Origin: an uncultured Bifidobacterium sp.
GTDB taxonomy: Bacteria > Actinomycetota > Actinomycetes > Actinomycetales > Bifidobacteriaceae
Assembly (NCBI RefSeq): GCF_949292005.1
Contig: NZ_CASEXV010000069.1
Location: 1-6,154, forward strand
Reading direction: 5' to 3'
DNA: 6,154 bases
The stretch's first letter is position 1. Every line of letters begins with the position of its first letter. The notes below the pieces were generated by a model. It was not told where the DNA came from. It did no database searches and saw only the letters and a list, made by a program, of their open reading frames with translations. The translations under genes and the position numbers were made by a program. This document shows, one piece after another, positions 1 to 6,126 of the stretch.

Positions 1-1794
1 GGCCGATTGGACATGACAGACGATCGTCATGCTCTCCCCCGGTTTCAGTGTTATGGACCGTCCACCGACGGTCAGACCGTCATGAAGGCTGACGATGTCG
101 AAGCCTTTGCCGTCGGACATGGTCCAGTTGACAAGACGCCCGCCAGCAGGAGCGTATATATAGAGCGCGGTGTTGATCTCACCATCCACATGACCTTTCG
201 TCAGATCGCCCAGAACATATCGGGGAGTGGTGGCGACCTGGTCGGAGGTCATCATATTGGTCAACGTGATCGTCACGGTGTATTGCAGGGCGCCGTTGGA
301 CGCCGTCTTCTCGTATTTGGTGCTCACCTGACGCCGCAGATACCAGTCCATCTTCGATTGTGTGCCGTCGGAGAAATACACCCCCACTTGGGGCTTGGAC
401 TGCGATGTTGACAATGTTCCGGAAATCGTCGTGTCGGCGAGAATGGTCTGCTCGTCCTTGTGGGAGCTCCACACCAGCACGTGTCCACCGGAGATGGATG
501 TGGCCGCGGCCTTGAGAAAATCCTTGGGTTTGCTCGAGCTGGTGAGGATGTGGCTGAACGCGGCCGACGCGGCCTGCGCAAAATACGCGTCCTGCTGCGA
601 GCTGTCCTTCGTGGAGTAGACGTCGCTGAGAAGATATTTGGCTGTGTTGCTGCCATTGAGCACCGTTCCGTCATCAAGAGTCACCCCGCCCGTGACGGCG
701 AGCATGTTCTGAAGACACACCGGATCGATGGCCACAACCCCATCGACCTCCACCTTGTAGGTGTTCTTCCACATGGCCTGCGCGATCTTCCCCGTCCGGG
801 AGAAGTCCGGGGTGAGGTTGACGTCCTGCGCCATGCGGCCCAGCTTGTCCGTGAACAGTGTCTTCTCCTCGGCGGTCAACGCCACTATCGGCTCGTGGAG
901 CCACGGCAATGTGCCCTCCGATTCGAACTTGTTGAGGGTGATGGTTCCATTCGACACCGTGATGGTTCCCCAGGATCCCGATATCCCACCGGTGGCTCTC
1001 AACTCCGAATTCGACTGCGCAAGCACAAGATAGGTGCGGGTGCCACCGCTTGTGGTGAGCATAGGCGGAGCCAGGGAGGCGAACGCCGACGCGTTGTCCA
1101 GCATTCCGGAGACAGTCGTCATATAACTTTTCGCCTTGGTCATGGCCGCGGATATCTGTGTGATGTGCGCGGTCGGCGTCGACTCCAACGCCCGAACCGT
1201 CGTCTGCATGGCCTCGCTCGCCGACTCCAGACTTGACGCGGCCTCATCCAATCCAGGCAGACGGATGGTGCCACCCGTGAAAGACGCGTCCGTGAGCGAC
1301 ACCAATTTGACGGCCTTGCCAACACTGGGCAAAACCTGGGAGGATATGTTCTCCATCGCCGTGACCGCGGCCCTCACCGCCACGACGTCGCTCCCGTAAT
1401 ATGGTGTTTTCGCGGCGATCGTCCAGAGGACCGAGCTGGTCTCCCGATAGGCTTTGTCCGTATGATCGGAAAATTGATCGGAACTCACGGCGAAGGACTT
1501 CTCATCGACATTGGACAGAGCGGTCTTCATCGTCGTGGCCGAGGACATGGCCTCATTGACCTCCGTCCTGACCTTCATGGCGGATATGACGAACCACGCG
1601 GCGAGGGCCCCGACGACGACAAGGAATATCCCCAGAACGATCGCCACTCTTTTGACTACGCGGCGTCTCTTCAGGCGACGTATATGCGCGGGACTCATCC
1701 GACGTCGATGCCGATGAGCCTCTCCCGACCCTGAATCATTGCGCGGAATGATCAGACCCCGCTCGTTCCCGGCCTCTACACCGTCATCGTTCAC
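1..1794 (-). CDS. DUF4012-domain membrane protein, C-terminus cut by the window edge
   Basis: The minus strand is open without a stop for 598 codons from a GTG at 1794 to base 1, so the gene is partial at its 3' end. Residues 1-49 are hydrophilic and end in a very basic stretch (RRLKRRRVVKR). Residues about 50-72 form one membrane segment, so the rest should be extracytoplasmic. The hallmark of DUF4012 is seen at about residues 255-276: YLVLAQSNSELRATGG followed by ISGSWG. Toward the left edge a beta-rich part (YTVTITLTN, LYIYAP, LKPGESMTI) resembles the usual C-terminal half of these proteins, so few residues are probably missing. The family has no established activity. In actinobacteria I recall it near surface-polysaccharide genes, so an envelope role is an inference. 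I prefer the GTG at 1794 because AGGGGGG lies 8 bases upstream; the ATG at 1698 is the alternative. The frame closes upstream at a TAG (1825-1827). Confidence 0.88.
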   Translation of the reverse strand, partial: MNDDGVEAGNERGLIIPRNDSGSGEAHRHRRRMSPAHIRRLKRRRVVKRVAIVLGIFLVVVGALAAWFVISAMKVRTEVNEAMSSATTMKTALSNVDEKSFAVSSDQFSDHTDKAYRETSSVLWTIAAKTPYYGSDVVAVRAAVTAMENISSQVLPSVGKAVKLVSLTDASFTGGTIRLPGLDEAASSLESASEAMQTTVRALESTPTAHITQISAAMTKAKSYMTTVSGMLDNASAFASLAPPMLTTSGGTRTYLVLAQSNSELRATGGISGSWGTITVSNGTITLNKFESEGTLPWLHEPIVALTAEEKTLFTDKLGRMAQDVNLTPDFSRTGKIAQAMWKNTYKVEVDGVVAIDPVCLQNMLAVTGGVTLDDGTVLNGSNTAKYLLSDVYSTKDSSQQDAYFAQAASAAFSHILTSSSKPKDFLKAAATSISGGHVLVWSSHKDEQTILADTTISGTLSTSQSKPQVGVYFSDGTQSKMDWYLRRQVSTKYEKTASNGALQYTVTITLTNMMTSDQVATTPRYVLGDLTKGHVDGEINTALYIYAPAGGRLVNWTMSDGKGFDIVSLHDGLTVGGRSITLKPGESMTIVCHVQSA

Positions 1795-1802
1795 GATGGC
1801 GT

Positions 1803-1809
1803 CCCCCCT
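1803..1809 (-). promoter_or_regulatory. Shine-Dalgarno site deciding the GTG start of the DUF4012 gene
   Basis: Read on the minus strand this is AGGGGGG, 8 bases before the GTG at 1794. No comparable purine run precedes the later in-frame ATG at 1698. Choosing the GTG adds 32 hydrophilic residues ahead of the basic stretch and membrane segment. Confidence 0.5.
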
Positions 1810-1834
1810 CGCGGTCCCCGATTCCTACGTAAAC

Positions 1835-2029
1835 TCAGCCTCTGTATCTGAGGGACAGATCGCCCCCCCGGGCAAGGATCCACGAGTGCAGGCTGCATAC
1901 CGGAAGCGTCGCGGGAGACTCCGCATCGTTTGACGGTTTTCGATGAACGGTGTCCCAGAACTCCTCGGCGGGCTTGTCACACATCGGCACTGCACAATGT
2001 CGTCCTCGCACGGCGTACCACCTCATCAT
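1835..2029 (-). CDS. Possible small zinc-binding-type Cys/His protein, unknown function
   Basis: This is a 64-residue frame starting MMRWYAVRGRHC. It carries C12-x4-C17 and, 27 residues later, C45-x2-H48 (PVCSLH), a spacing typical of small zinc-ribbon or treble-clef proteins. I recall similar CAVPxC...LCxxH proteins in actinobacteria but cannot name the family. The stop lies 40 bases before the GTG of the DUF4012 gene on the same strand, which fits a two-gene transcript. The ATG at 2029 has AGG about 7 bases upstream, a weak ribosome site. A TTG at 2068 would add 13 residues but has no better site. Support comes from the ordered Cys/His pairs and the position; against it stand its shortness and the lack of a strong ribosome site. 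It could be a chance frame in the spacer between divergent genes. Confidence 0.42.
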   Translation of the reverse strand: MMRWYAVRGRHCAVPMCDKPAEEFWDTVHRKPSNDAESPATLPVCSLHSWILARGGDLSLRYRG

Positions 2030-2053
2030 AATGGACCTATGACCAATAGTGAC

Positions 2054-2059
2054 ATGATA
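2054..2059 (-). promoter_or_regulatory. Possible -10 element for the leftward genes
   Basis: On the minus strand this reads TATCAT, five of six matches to TATAAT, about 25 bases before the ATG at 2029. I see no good -35 hexamer at normal spacing. It sits in the spacer (about 2030-2117) from which the leftward genes and the rightward esterase remnant diverge. This is a weak call from sequence likeness alone. Confidence 0.2.
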
Positions 2060-2117
2060 TGCCCCCAAGGTGAAGGAATCATGAAAGCGCGTGAGGACCC
2101 ACGGCTATCATGACGGC

Positions 2118-2797
2118 ATGGCATCATTACGCGGAGCGACGAGCGGACCCGACCGCAGCAGCACCTTTCAACGGATACGCGACCGCCTCCGCCGTCTCGG
2201 GCTCACACTCACCCTGGTGATCGCCACTTCCATGGTTCTCGTCATTGTCTGGTTCACGGTCAGTCCCACACCCTCGATACTTCTTCTGCGCAACGCCTTC
2301 CGCGAGCAGGAACTCACCACACCGACCGGATACGAGGCCATGCGAAAAAAGGTCACGGTCGTCAGAAACCTCACCTACCCTTCCGGCCCCACGGCCAAAA
2401 CACCTTCGACCTGTATGAGCCCGTGGGACGGGAGTCCTCGACCCTTCCTGTCATCGTCTGGGCGCATGGAGGGGGATTCATCGCCGGCGACAAATCAGGG
2501 ATGACGACATACGCGACCATAATGGCGAGCCGCGGATACGCGGTGATCGCCATGAACTACGATTACGCTCCCGACGGGACGTATCCCACGCCGGTGATTC
2601 AGATGGGTGAGATGGTGTCCCACCTGAAGAGCATCGCGTCACGATACGGGCTCGACGCGTCGAGCGTCATCGTCGGCGGTGATTCCGCCGAAGCCCAGAT
2701 CGCCGCCCAATTCGCGGTGGTCAACACAACTCCAGGATATTCGGAAGCCACCGGAATCCCCACCACTTCATTGGAGAAACCACTCAAAGGCGTCTGA
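2118..2797 (+). pseudogene. Membrane-anchored alpha/beta-hydrolase (esterase) pseudogene: frameshifted, C-terminus lost
   Basis: The 5' part, from ATG 2118 (GTG 2091 is an upstream alternative in frame), encodes a basic N-terminus and one membrane segment (LTLTLVIATSMVLVIVWF), then VTVVRNLTYPSG. Near 2387-2390 the reading moves by -1 into the frame that gives HGQNTFDLYEPVGRES, then PVIVWAHGGGF (the HGGG oxyanion motif, 2465-2476) and later VIVGGDSAEAQ with the nucleophile Ser at 2684-2686. Esterases of this type normally have G-D-S-A-G there; here the last Gly is Glu. The frame stops after PLKGV, about 37 residues past the nucleophile, so the half that should hold the catalytic Asp and His is absent and the AT-rich sequence beyond does not encode it. 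A frameshift, an elbow change and a truncation together argue for decay rather than a sequencing error. The ancestor probably hydrolysed an ester while anchored in the membrane; the substrate is unknown. Confidence 0.82.
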
Positions 2798-2953
2798 AAG
2801 AATTGCAAAAGTTTTGACTTTTCCCCTCTTCCAACCAAGCATCCCACAGAGAATGTTATAAAATCAATAACGAATGATCGCGTGTAACAAATTTCACCGA
2901 TTAATAAATTAAAACGTCCGTGAATATCGGAATGGATATCACCACAATATTAA
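2798..2953. other. AT-rich intergenic spacer
   Basis: This spacer between the truncated esterase and the 148-residue gene is clearly richer in A+T than its surroundings. It has stop codons in every frame and no coding likeness to the missing esterase C-terminus. It holds the extended -10 element at 2854-2862. A TTGACT at 2814-2819 looks like a -35 but lies 37 bases from that -10, too far to pair with it. Short complementary pieces in the presumed leader (TTCAC with GTGAA, and CCGAT with ATCGG) overlap and are too short to claim a switch. Confidence 0.6.
2854..2862 (+). promoter_or_regulatory. Extended -10 promoter element for the 148-residue gene
   Basis: The sequence TGTTATAAA is an extended -10 (TG, one base, TATAAA). 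No good -35 is found 16-18 bases upstream, which extended -10 promoters can tolerate. Transcription would start near 2870 and leave a leader of about 90 bases before the ATG at 2963. Confidence 0.42.
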
Positions 2954-2962
2954 GGAGTATGA

Positions 2963-3409
2963 ATGACTGCTTTGCAGGGATTTGAGGAAATCAGCACGGA
3001 GATTCCGACGGTGAAGATGACACTGACGGTGATGGACTCCACCCTCCGATTCAACAAGGGAACGGCGGAGACCCTGGGATTCCCCGCATATGTGAAGATC
3101 CTCGCCAACCCGAAGACCTGTCAGATCGCCGTTCAACCGTGCACCGCGAAGGAATCGAACGCCGTCAAATTCAGCAAATCCGAGGGGAAGCAGACCACGT
3201 CCGTCAATCTCAAGGACAAAGCCCTTCTTGACAGTGTCAAGAAATTCTTCACGCTCGACGCGGCTCCCGAGGGCGAGGTCGCGTATCAGATTGTCACCGG
3301 ATCGCTCCTTCCGAACACCCCCAACATGAAAGTCGCCGTATTCACCGCATCCAACGCCGTCAGTGGAACCATGAAGCGTCGCGGGCGCAAGAAGGCCTCG
3401 GAGGCCTGA
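2963..3409 (+). CDS. Conserved-looking 148-residue protein, unknown function
   Basis: I do not recognise a named family. The protein is soluble, with no signal peptide or membrane segment. Residues 14-60 look like an ordered alpha/beta domain: IPTVKMTLTVM, then TLRFNKGTAETLGF, YVKILANP, and QIAVQPC ending at Cys60. A middle part (66-97) contains NAVKFSKSEGKQTTSV and a helix LLDSVKKFF. A further domain (about 103-136) ends in SGTMKRRGRKKASEA, a strongly basic tail that could bind nucleic acid. I recall similar short proteins in bifidobacteria, without known function. The start is secure: AAGGAG at 2952-2957 lies 5 bases before the ATG. It appears monocistronic, with its own AT-rich promoter region upstream and a 17-bp hairpin about 30 bases after its stop. 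Base composition inside the gene resembles its neighbours, unlike the spacer before it. Confidence 0.88.
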   Translation: MTALQGFEEISTEIPTVKMTLTVMDSTLRFNKGTAETLGFPAYVKILANPKTCQIAVQPCTAKESNAVKFSKSEGKQTTSVNLKDKALLDSVKKFFTLDAAPEGEVAYQIVTGSLLPNTPNMKVAVFTASNAVSGTMKRRGRKKASEA

Positions 3410-3438
3410 TCGCCGAATAACAACAAATCCGAATAATA

Positions 3439-3487
3439 GATGTGGGGAGGGGACGCGGCCGCATGTGCCACGTCCCCTCCCCACATC
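3439..3487. terminator. Strong hairpin between convergent genes, probable terminator
   Basis: A perfect 17-bp inverted repeat (3439-3455 with 3471-3487) encloses a 15-base loop, within which GGC/GCC can add three more pairs after one mismatch. It lies between the stops of two convergent genes, 29 bases after the 148-residue gene and 21 after galE. On the minus strand it is followed by a T-rich run (TATTATT), so it fits an intrinsic terminator for galE. In the rightward direction there is no T tract, so termination of the 148-residue gene there is less sure. Confidence 0.8.
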
Positions 3488-3508
3488 CGCATCCGGAACC
3501 AGAACGAA

Positions 3509-4519
3509 TCAGTCGTTCTGCCTCCATCCCTCAACGTCGATGTGATGCTCCGGATTTGCCTGCCACGCCCTCCACGCGGATTCGACGATCTCATGCACGC
3601 CATACCGGGCGTGCCACCCCATCTCCTCGTTGATGCGTCGGGGCGAACCGATCAGATGCGGCGGATCTCCCGCACGACGCGACGTCACCGTTTCGACGAA
3701 TGGAAGTCCCGTCACCTTTTTGACCTCGTCGACGATCTGACGGACCGAGGTTCCCTCGCCCGTCCCCACGTTGAAGGCATCATATTCCCGCTCGTCCTTG
3801 TCAAGATAGGACAATGCCGCCAGATGCGCGTCGGCCAGATCGGACACATGGATGTAGTCGCGCACGCATGTGCCGTCGGGGGTGGGATAATCGTCTCCAA
3901 AGACCAAAGGGGCCTTGCCCTTGCGTAGCCTGTCGAACAGCATGGGGATCAGATTGAGGATCGCAGGATCCTCCAATTCCACGGGACCGCACCCCGCCAC
4001 GTTGAAATATCGAAGAGCGCAGAAACGGATGCCGAAAGGCTCCTCACAGGCCCGGGCCATCCACTCGCCGAACAGCTTGGTCTGCCCATAGGGATTGATG
4101 GGAAGCATGGGAACGACATCCTCCGGAACGACGTCTACCGGAGGAACCCCGTATGTGGCTGCCGACGAGGAGAACACCAACCGGGTCGCATCCGACTCCG
4201 TCATGCCCGTCAACACGTTGAGCATGCCGTTGATGTTCTGCTGGTAATACCACAGCGGCTTGGCCACGGACTCGCCCACCTGCTTGCGCGCCGCAAAATG
4301 GATAACCGAGTCGATGGACTCGTCACACATGATCTCACCCAGACGCTCCCCCGCGCCCGGAGCCGCAATGTCCATGCCATACAGTCGTGCGCCCTCGATG
4401 CGCGTGGGCTTGCCGTAGCTCAGATCATCCACAACGACGACCTCTCGTCCGGCCTCGTGAAGCGCATGAACCACATGGGCTCCGATATAGCCGCAACCGC
4501 CTGTAACAAGAACTGCCAT
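3509..4519 (-). CDS. galE: UDP-glucose 4-epimerase
   Basis: This cytoplasmic, NAD-dependent short-chain dehydrogenase/reductase interconverts UDP-glucose and UDP-galactose. It serves galactose use (Leloir and, in bifidobacteria, lacto-N-biose routes) and supplies UDP-galactose for glycans. The 336 residues match the usual length. The NAD-binding GGCGYIG is at 7-13, with acidic D31/D32 at the end of the second strand. The active site is complete: VFSSSAATYG with Ser119 and YGQTK with Tyr144 and Lys148, the Ser-Tyr distance of 25 matching E. coli Ser124/Tyr149. ALRYFNVAG (168-176) and GTCVRDYIHVSDLA (216-229) are further family signatures. Translation begins at the ATG at 4519; the ribosome site is weak (GGGA about 11 bases upstream). 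It stands alone, with an empty stretch upstream and the 17-bp hairpin 21 bases after its stop. Some epimerases also act on the N-acetylated UDP-sugars, which cannot be judged here. Confidence 0.97.
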   Translation of the reverse strand: MAVLVTGGCGYIGAHVVHALHEAGREVVVVDDLSYGKPTRIEGARLYGMDIAAPGAGERLGEIMCDESIDSVIHFAARKQVGESVAKPLWYYQQNINGMLNVLTGMTESDATRLVFSSSAATYGVPPVDVVPEDVVPMLPINPYGQTKLFGEWMARACEEPFGIRFCALRYFNVAGCGPVELEDPAILNLIPMLFDRLRKGKAPLVFGDDYPTPDGTCVRDYIHVSDLADAHLAALSYLDKDEREYDAFNVGTGEGTSVRQIVDEVKKVTGLPFVETVTSRRAGDPPHLIGSPRRINEEMGWHARYGVHEIVESAWRAWQANPEHHIDVEGWRQND

Positions 4520-4546
4520 AGGATCACATTCCCATCAAAATGACAA

Positions 4547-4590
4547 GAGCGGCGGGACATCCAGCCGCGTCACGTGGCCTGCCCCCGCTC
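4547..4590 (-). promoter_or_regulatory. Imperfect hairpin in the presumed galE leader
   Basis: On the minus strand GAGCGG (4590-4585) can pair with CCGCTC (4552-4547), with two more pairs after one mismatch. The right arm is followed by TTGTCATTTT, 28 bases before the galE ATG. The arrangement recalls a terminator or attenuator in a leader, but the stem is imperfect and the loop large (26 bases). I treat it as a possible regulatory structure only. Confidence 0.25.
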
Positions 4591-4613
4591 CAATCGACTA
4601 CCCCGACGTCAAC

Positions 4614-4622
4614 AACATATCA
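4614..4622 (-). promoter_or_regulatory. Possible galE extended -10 element
   Basis: Read on the minus strand this is TGATATGTT, a TG-n-TATGTT extended -10 with four of six matches in the hexamer. It lies about 95 bases before the galE ATG and upstream of the leader hairpin. No clear -35 is present. Confidence 0.2.
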
Positions 4623-5093
4623 CAGAGAGCAACAAAATCTAACACTCGCAATGCATCCGCCAGCCGTCGTTCATGGCCAAAATCCTCGCGGTCCCCCGTA
4701 TTCCCACGACGGTTCGCGCCTGGCCGGACAAGCAACTGCGCAGGACCATCATGGACGAACCCGGGAAGAAGCGGCATGCGACCACCCAGAACCCGGGCCG
4801 CATCCTCTTCACACACACAAGCCGCACAATTTTGGTCAGGCCCACGAATGTGGCCGCAAACTCCCTAGACGGACGCCGAGAAGGCCACGGATCGTTTGAA
4901 ATAGACAATTCCGTATTTCCTGAGTTGACCTTTTGTGCTTCGGAAAAGTTATGTGCAGAACCTGGGACCTGTCGAAAACGACGACCGGGAGGATTCTCAG
5001 CGTAAACCCCAGGCACACCGTCAGCACGCAGGAACCGCACAAGGCGGATCCAAAGGAATAAGGGCTCATGCCAACAAACCGCTCAGCTTCTCA

Positions 5094-6038
5094 TCAGTAT
5101 TGGTTCCGCAGGTCGGGCGGTATCCGCGCCATGATGTCATCACGCGTTAGCACATGCGCATCGAGAGCGACGTGCGCGGCCGGAAGGAACGAGCCCCACG
5201 CCTTCTGGCATAGACGGACGAGACGATCCCCGTCCACCAGTTCGACCCCGACCCGGCGAGCGTACGAAACCGCATCAGGGGAGAACGAACTCGTCGTCAC
5301 GACAATCATCCCCCGAGCCTTCTCGATCTCGTTCGCACCCACCAGTTTCTGAACGATTGGCCGTCCGATATGGTGGGTCCGCGCAAACAGTTTGCATTCC
5401 ACGATCGCCGTATACTCGCCGCGCTGCAGACGAATATCAAGTCCGCCGTCACGCACCGGAGGCGTGACCTCGGCATTCCATCCAAGACGTCGGAACAGAT
5501 CCGCGCAGAAACGCTCGAAACCCGTCGGATTGTTCTCAAACGTCCGCAGAATGCCCGAAACGCTCGTCGCCGAGCGCCTCTGAGCGAGCCCGGATGCAGC
5601 CCGCCGCCGCTTCAGCTCCTCCTCACGGCAATAGGCGACGGCCACTCCCGCATCACGGCAGGCATTGACGAAATCATAGAGAAGGAAAGGATCCCGCCCC
5701 CGGAAACGCCACGTTCCGACTTCCAGAACACTGGGATCGTACAGGACACTCACGTCGTTCGTCCGTCGATCCCGCGTCCCGTCCTTCTTCGCCGCATCCC
5801 ATCGGGGATATCCAAGAACGAACTCTCCAATCTGACGTGGTGTTCGAGACCTTCGAACCCGGATTCCCCACGGCACCCTGACGCCGAGCTCATGCTGCGC
5901 TCTGCTGCGGCGAACAATCCGGATGAGGAGACGGGCAGCCACCACGACGATGCCGACGACGCACACCACGATACATCCGACAATGATTCGTCCGCATAGT
6001 GGAGTGTCACGCAGAAACAGAGATAAAGAACGAAACAC
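5094..6038 (-). CDS. Membrane-anchored Mrr-type restriction endonuclease
   Basis: From the GTG at 6038 the protein has 314 residues. One strong membrane segment (about 18-39, IIVGCIVVCVVGIVVVA) is followed by a basic stop-transfer stretch and a linker region with DPFLLYDFVNACRDAGVAV (about 116-134). The C-terminal part is the Mrr catalytic domain of the PD-(D/E)xK nuclease fold: FERFCADLFRRLGW (174-187), RDGGLDI with Asp201, IVECK with Glu214 and Lys216, Gln230 in IVQKLVGA, then VVTTSSFS (246-253) and LVDGDRL (267-273). All core catalytic residues are present, so DNA cleavage on the cytoplasmic side of the membrane is expected. Mrr proteins of this type often act on modified or foreign DNA; the target here is unknown. 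No methyltransferase or partner gene lies in the window. GTG 6038 is preferred because AGGAAGGG lies 9 bases upstream; the in-frame ATG at 6113 would add 25 residues but has no ribosome site. Confidence 0.9.
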   Translation of the reverse strand: MFRSLSLFLRDTPLCGRIIVGCIVVCVVGIVVVAARLLIRIVRRSRAQHELGVRVPWGIRVRRSRTPRQIGEFVLGYPRWDAAKKDGTRDRRTNDVSVLYDPSVLEVGTWRFRGRDPFLLYDFVNACRDAGVAVAYCREEELKRRRAASGLAQRRSATSVSGILRTFENNPTGFERFCADLFRRLGWNAEVTPPVRDGGLDIRLQRGEYTAIVECKLFARTHHIGRPIVQKLVGANEIEKARGMIVVTTSSFSPDAVSYARRVGVELVDGDRLVRLCQKAWGSFLPAAHVALDAHVLTRDDIMARIPPDLRNQY

Positions 6039-6047
6039 GATCGGAAT

Positions 6048-6056
6048 CCCTTCCTC
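6048..6056 (-). promoter_or_regulatory. Shine-Dalgarno site deciding the start of the Mrr-type gene
   Basis: On the minus strand this reads GAGGAAGGG, 9 bases before the GTG at 6038. The longer alternative from the ATG at 6113 is preceded by CCCAATTGTGCC, which has no purine-rich site. If the ATG were correct, this sequence would lie inside the coding region. Confidence 0.5.
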
Positions 6057-6126
6057 AGTGACAATGCCATCAGTGAACGCCGCTATCCCGACATGCCACG
6101 TCACCGTCGTCATGGCACAATTGGGC

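Larger units (their letters stand above)
4520..5093. other. 574-base stretch without a convincing gene
   Basis: Frames of 70-130 codons exist on both strands, but none has a strong ribosome site or a protein I recognise. The best small candidate is leftward at 4836-5069 (77 residues): it begins 25 bases after the stop of the Mrr-type gene and contains a hydrophobic stretch (CVLTVCLGFTLRILPVVVF), but its ribosome site is poor. No tRNA cloverleaf was found. The part nearest galE should contain the galE promoter and leader, including the hairpin at 4547-4590. The rest may be the remnant of a decayed gene; nothing in it shows of what. Confidence 0.5.

Noticed and set aside
460..1236. 258-codon rightward frame
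   Set aside because: It lies wholly antisense to the 598-codon DUF4012 frame, is rich in Arg, Gly and His as expected of a shadow frame in GC-rich DNA, and resembles no protein family.
2081..2113. Ten-codon leader frame (MKAREDPRLS) with a nearby AAGGA before the esterase remnant
   Set aside because: The spacing to AAGGA is only 3 bases, there is no attenuator-like structure after it, and the downstream gene is a pseudogene; it may instead mark another small lesion at the 5' end.
2939..3484. 181-codon leftward frame over the 148-residue gene
   Set aside because: It is antisense to a gene with a strong ribosome site and runs through the terminator hairpin; no domain is recognisable.
4758..4800. 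Two nearby GAACCCGGG copies and a short CA run at 4809-4819
   Set aside because: Two short copies in GC-rich DNA do not make a repeat array, and no structure or gene is attached to them.
4673..5005. 110-codon rightward frame in the empty stretch
   Set aside because: It lacks a ribosome site, has no recognisable domain, and overlaps similarly long frames on the opposite strand.
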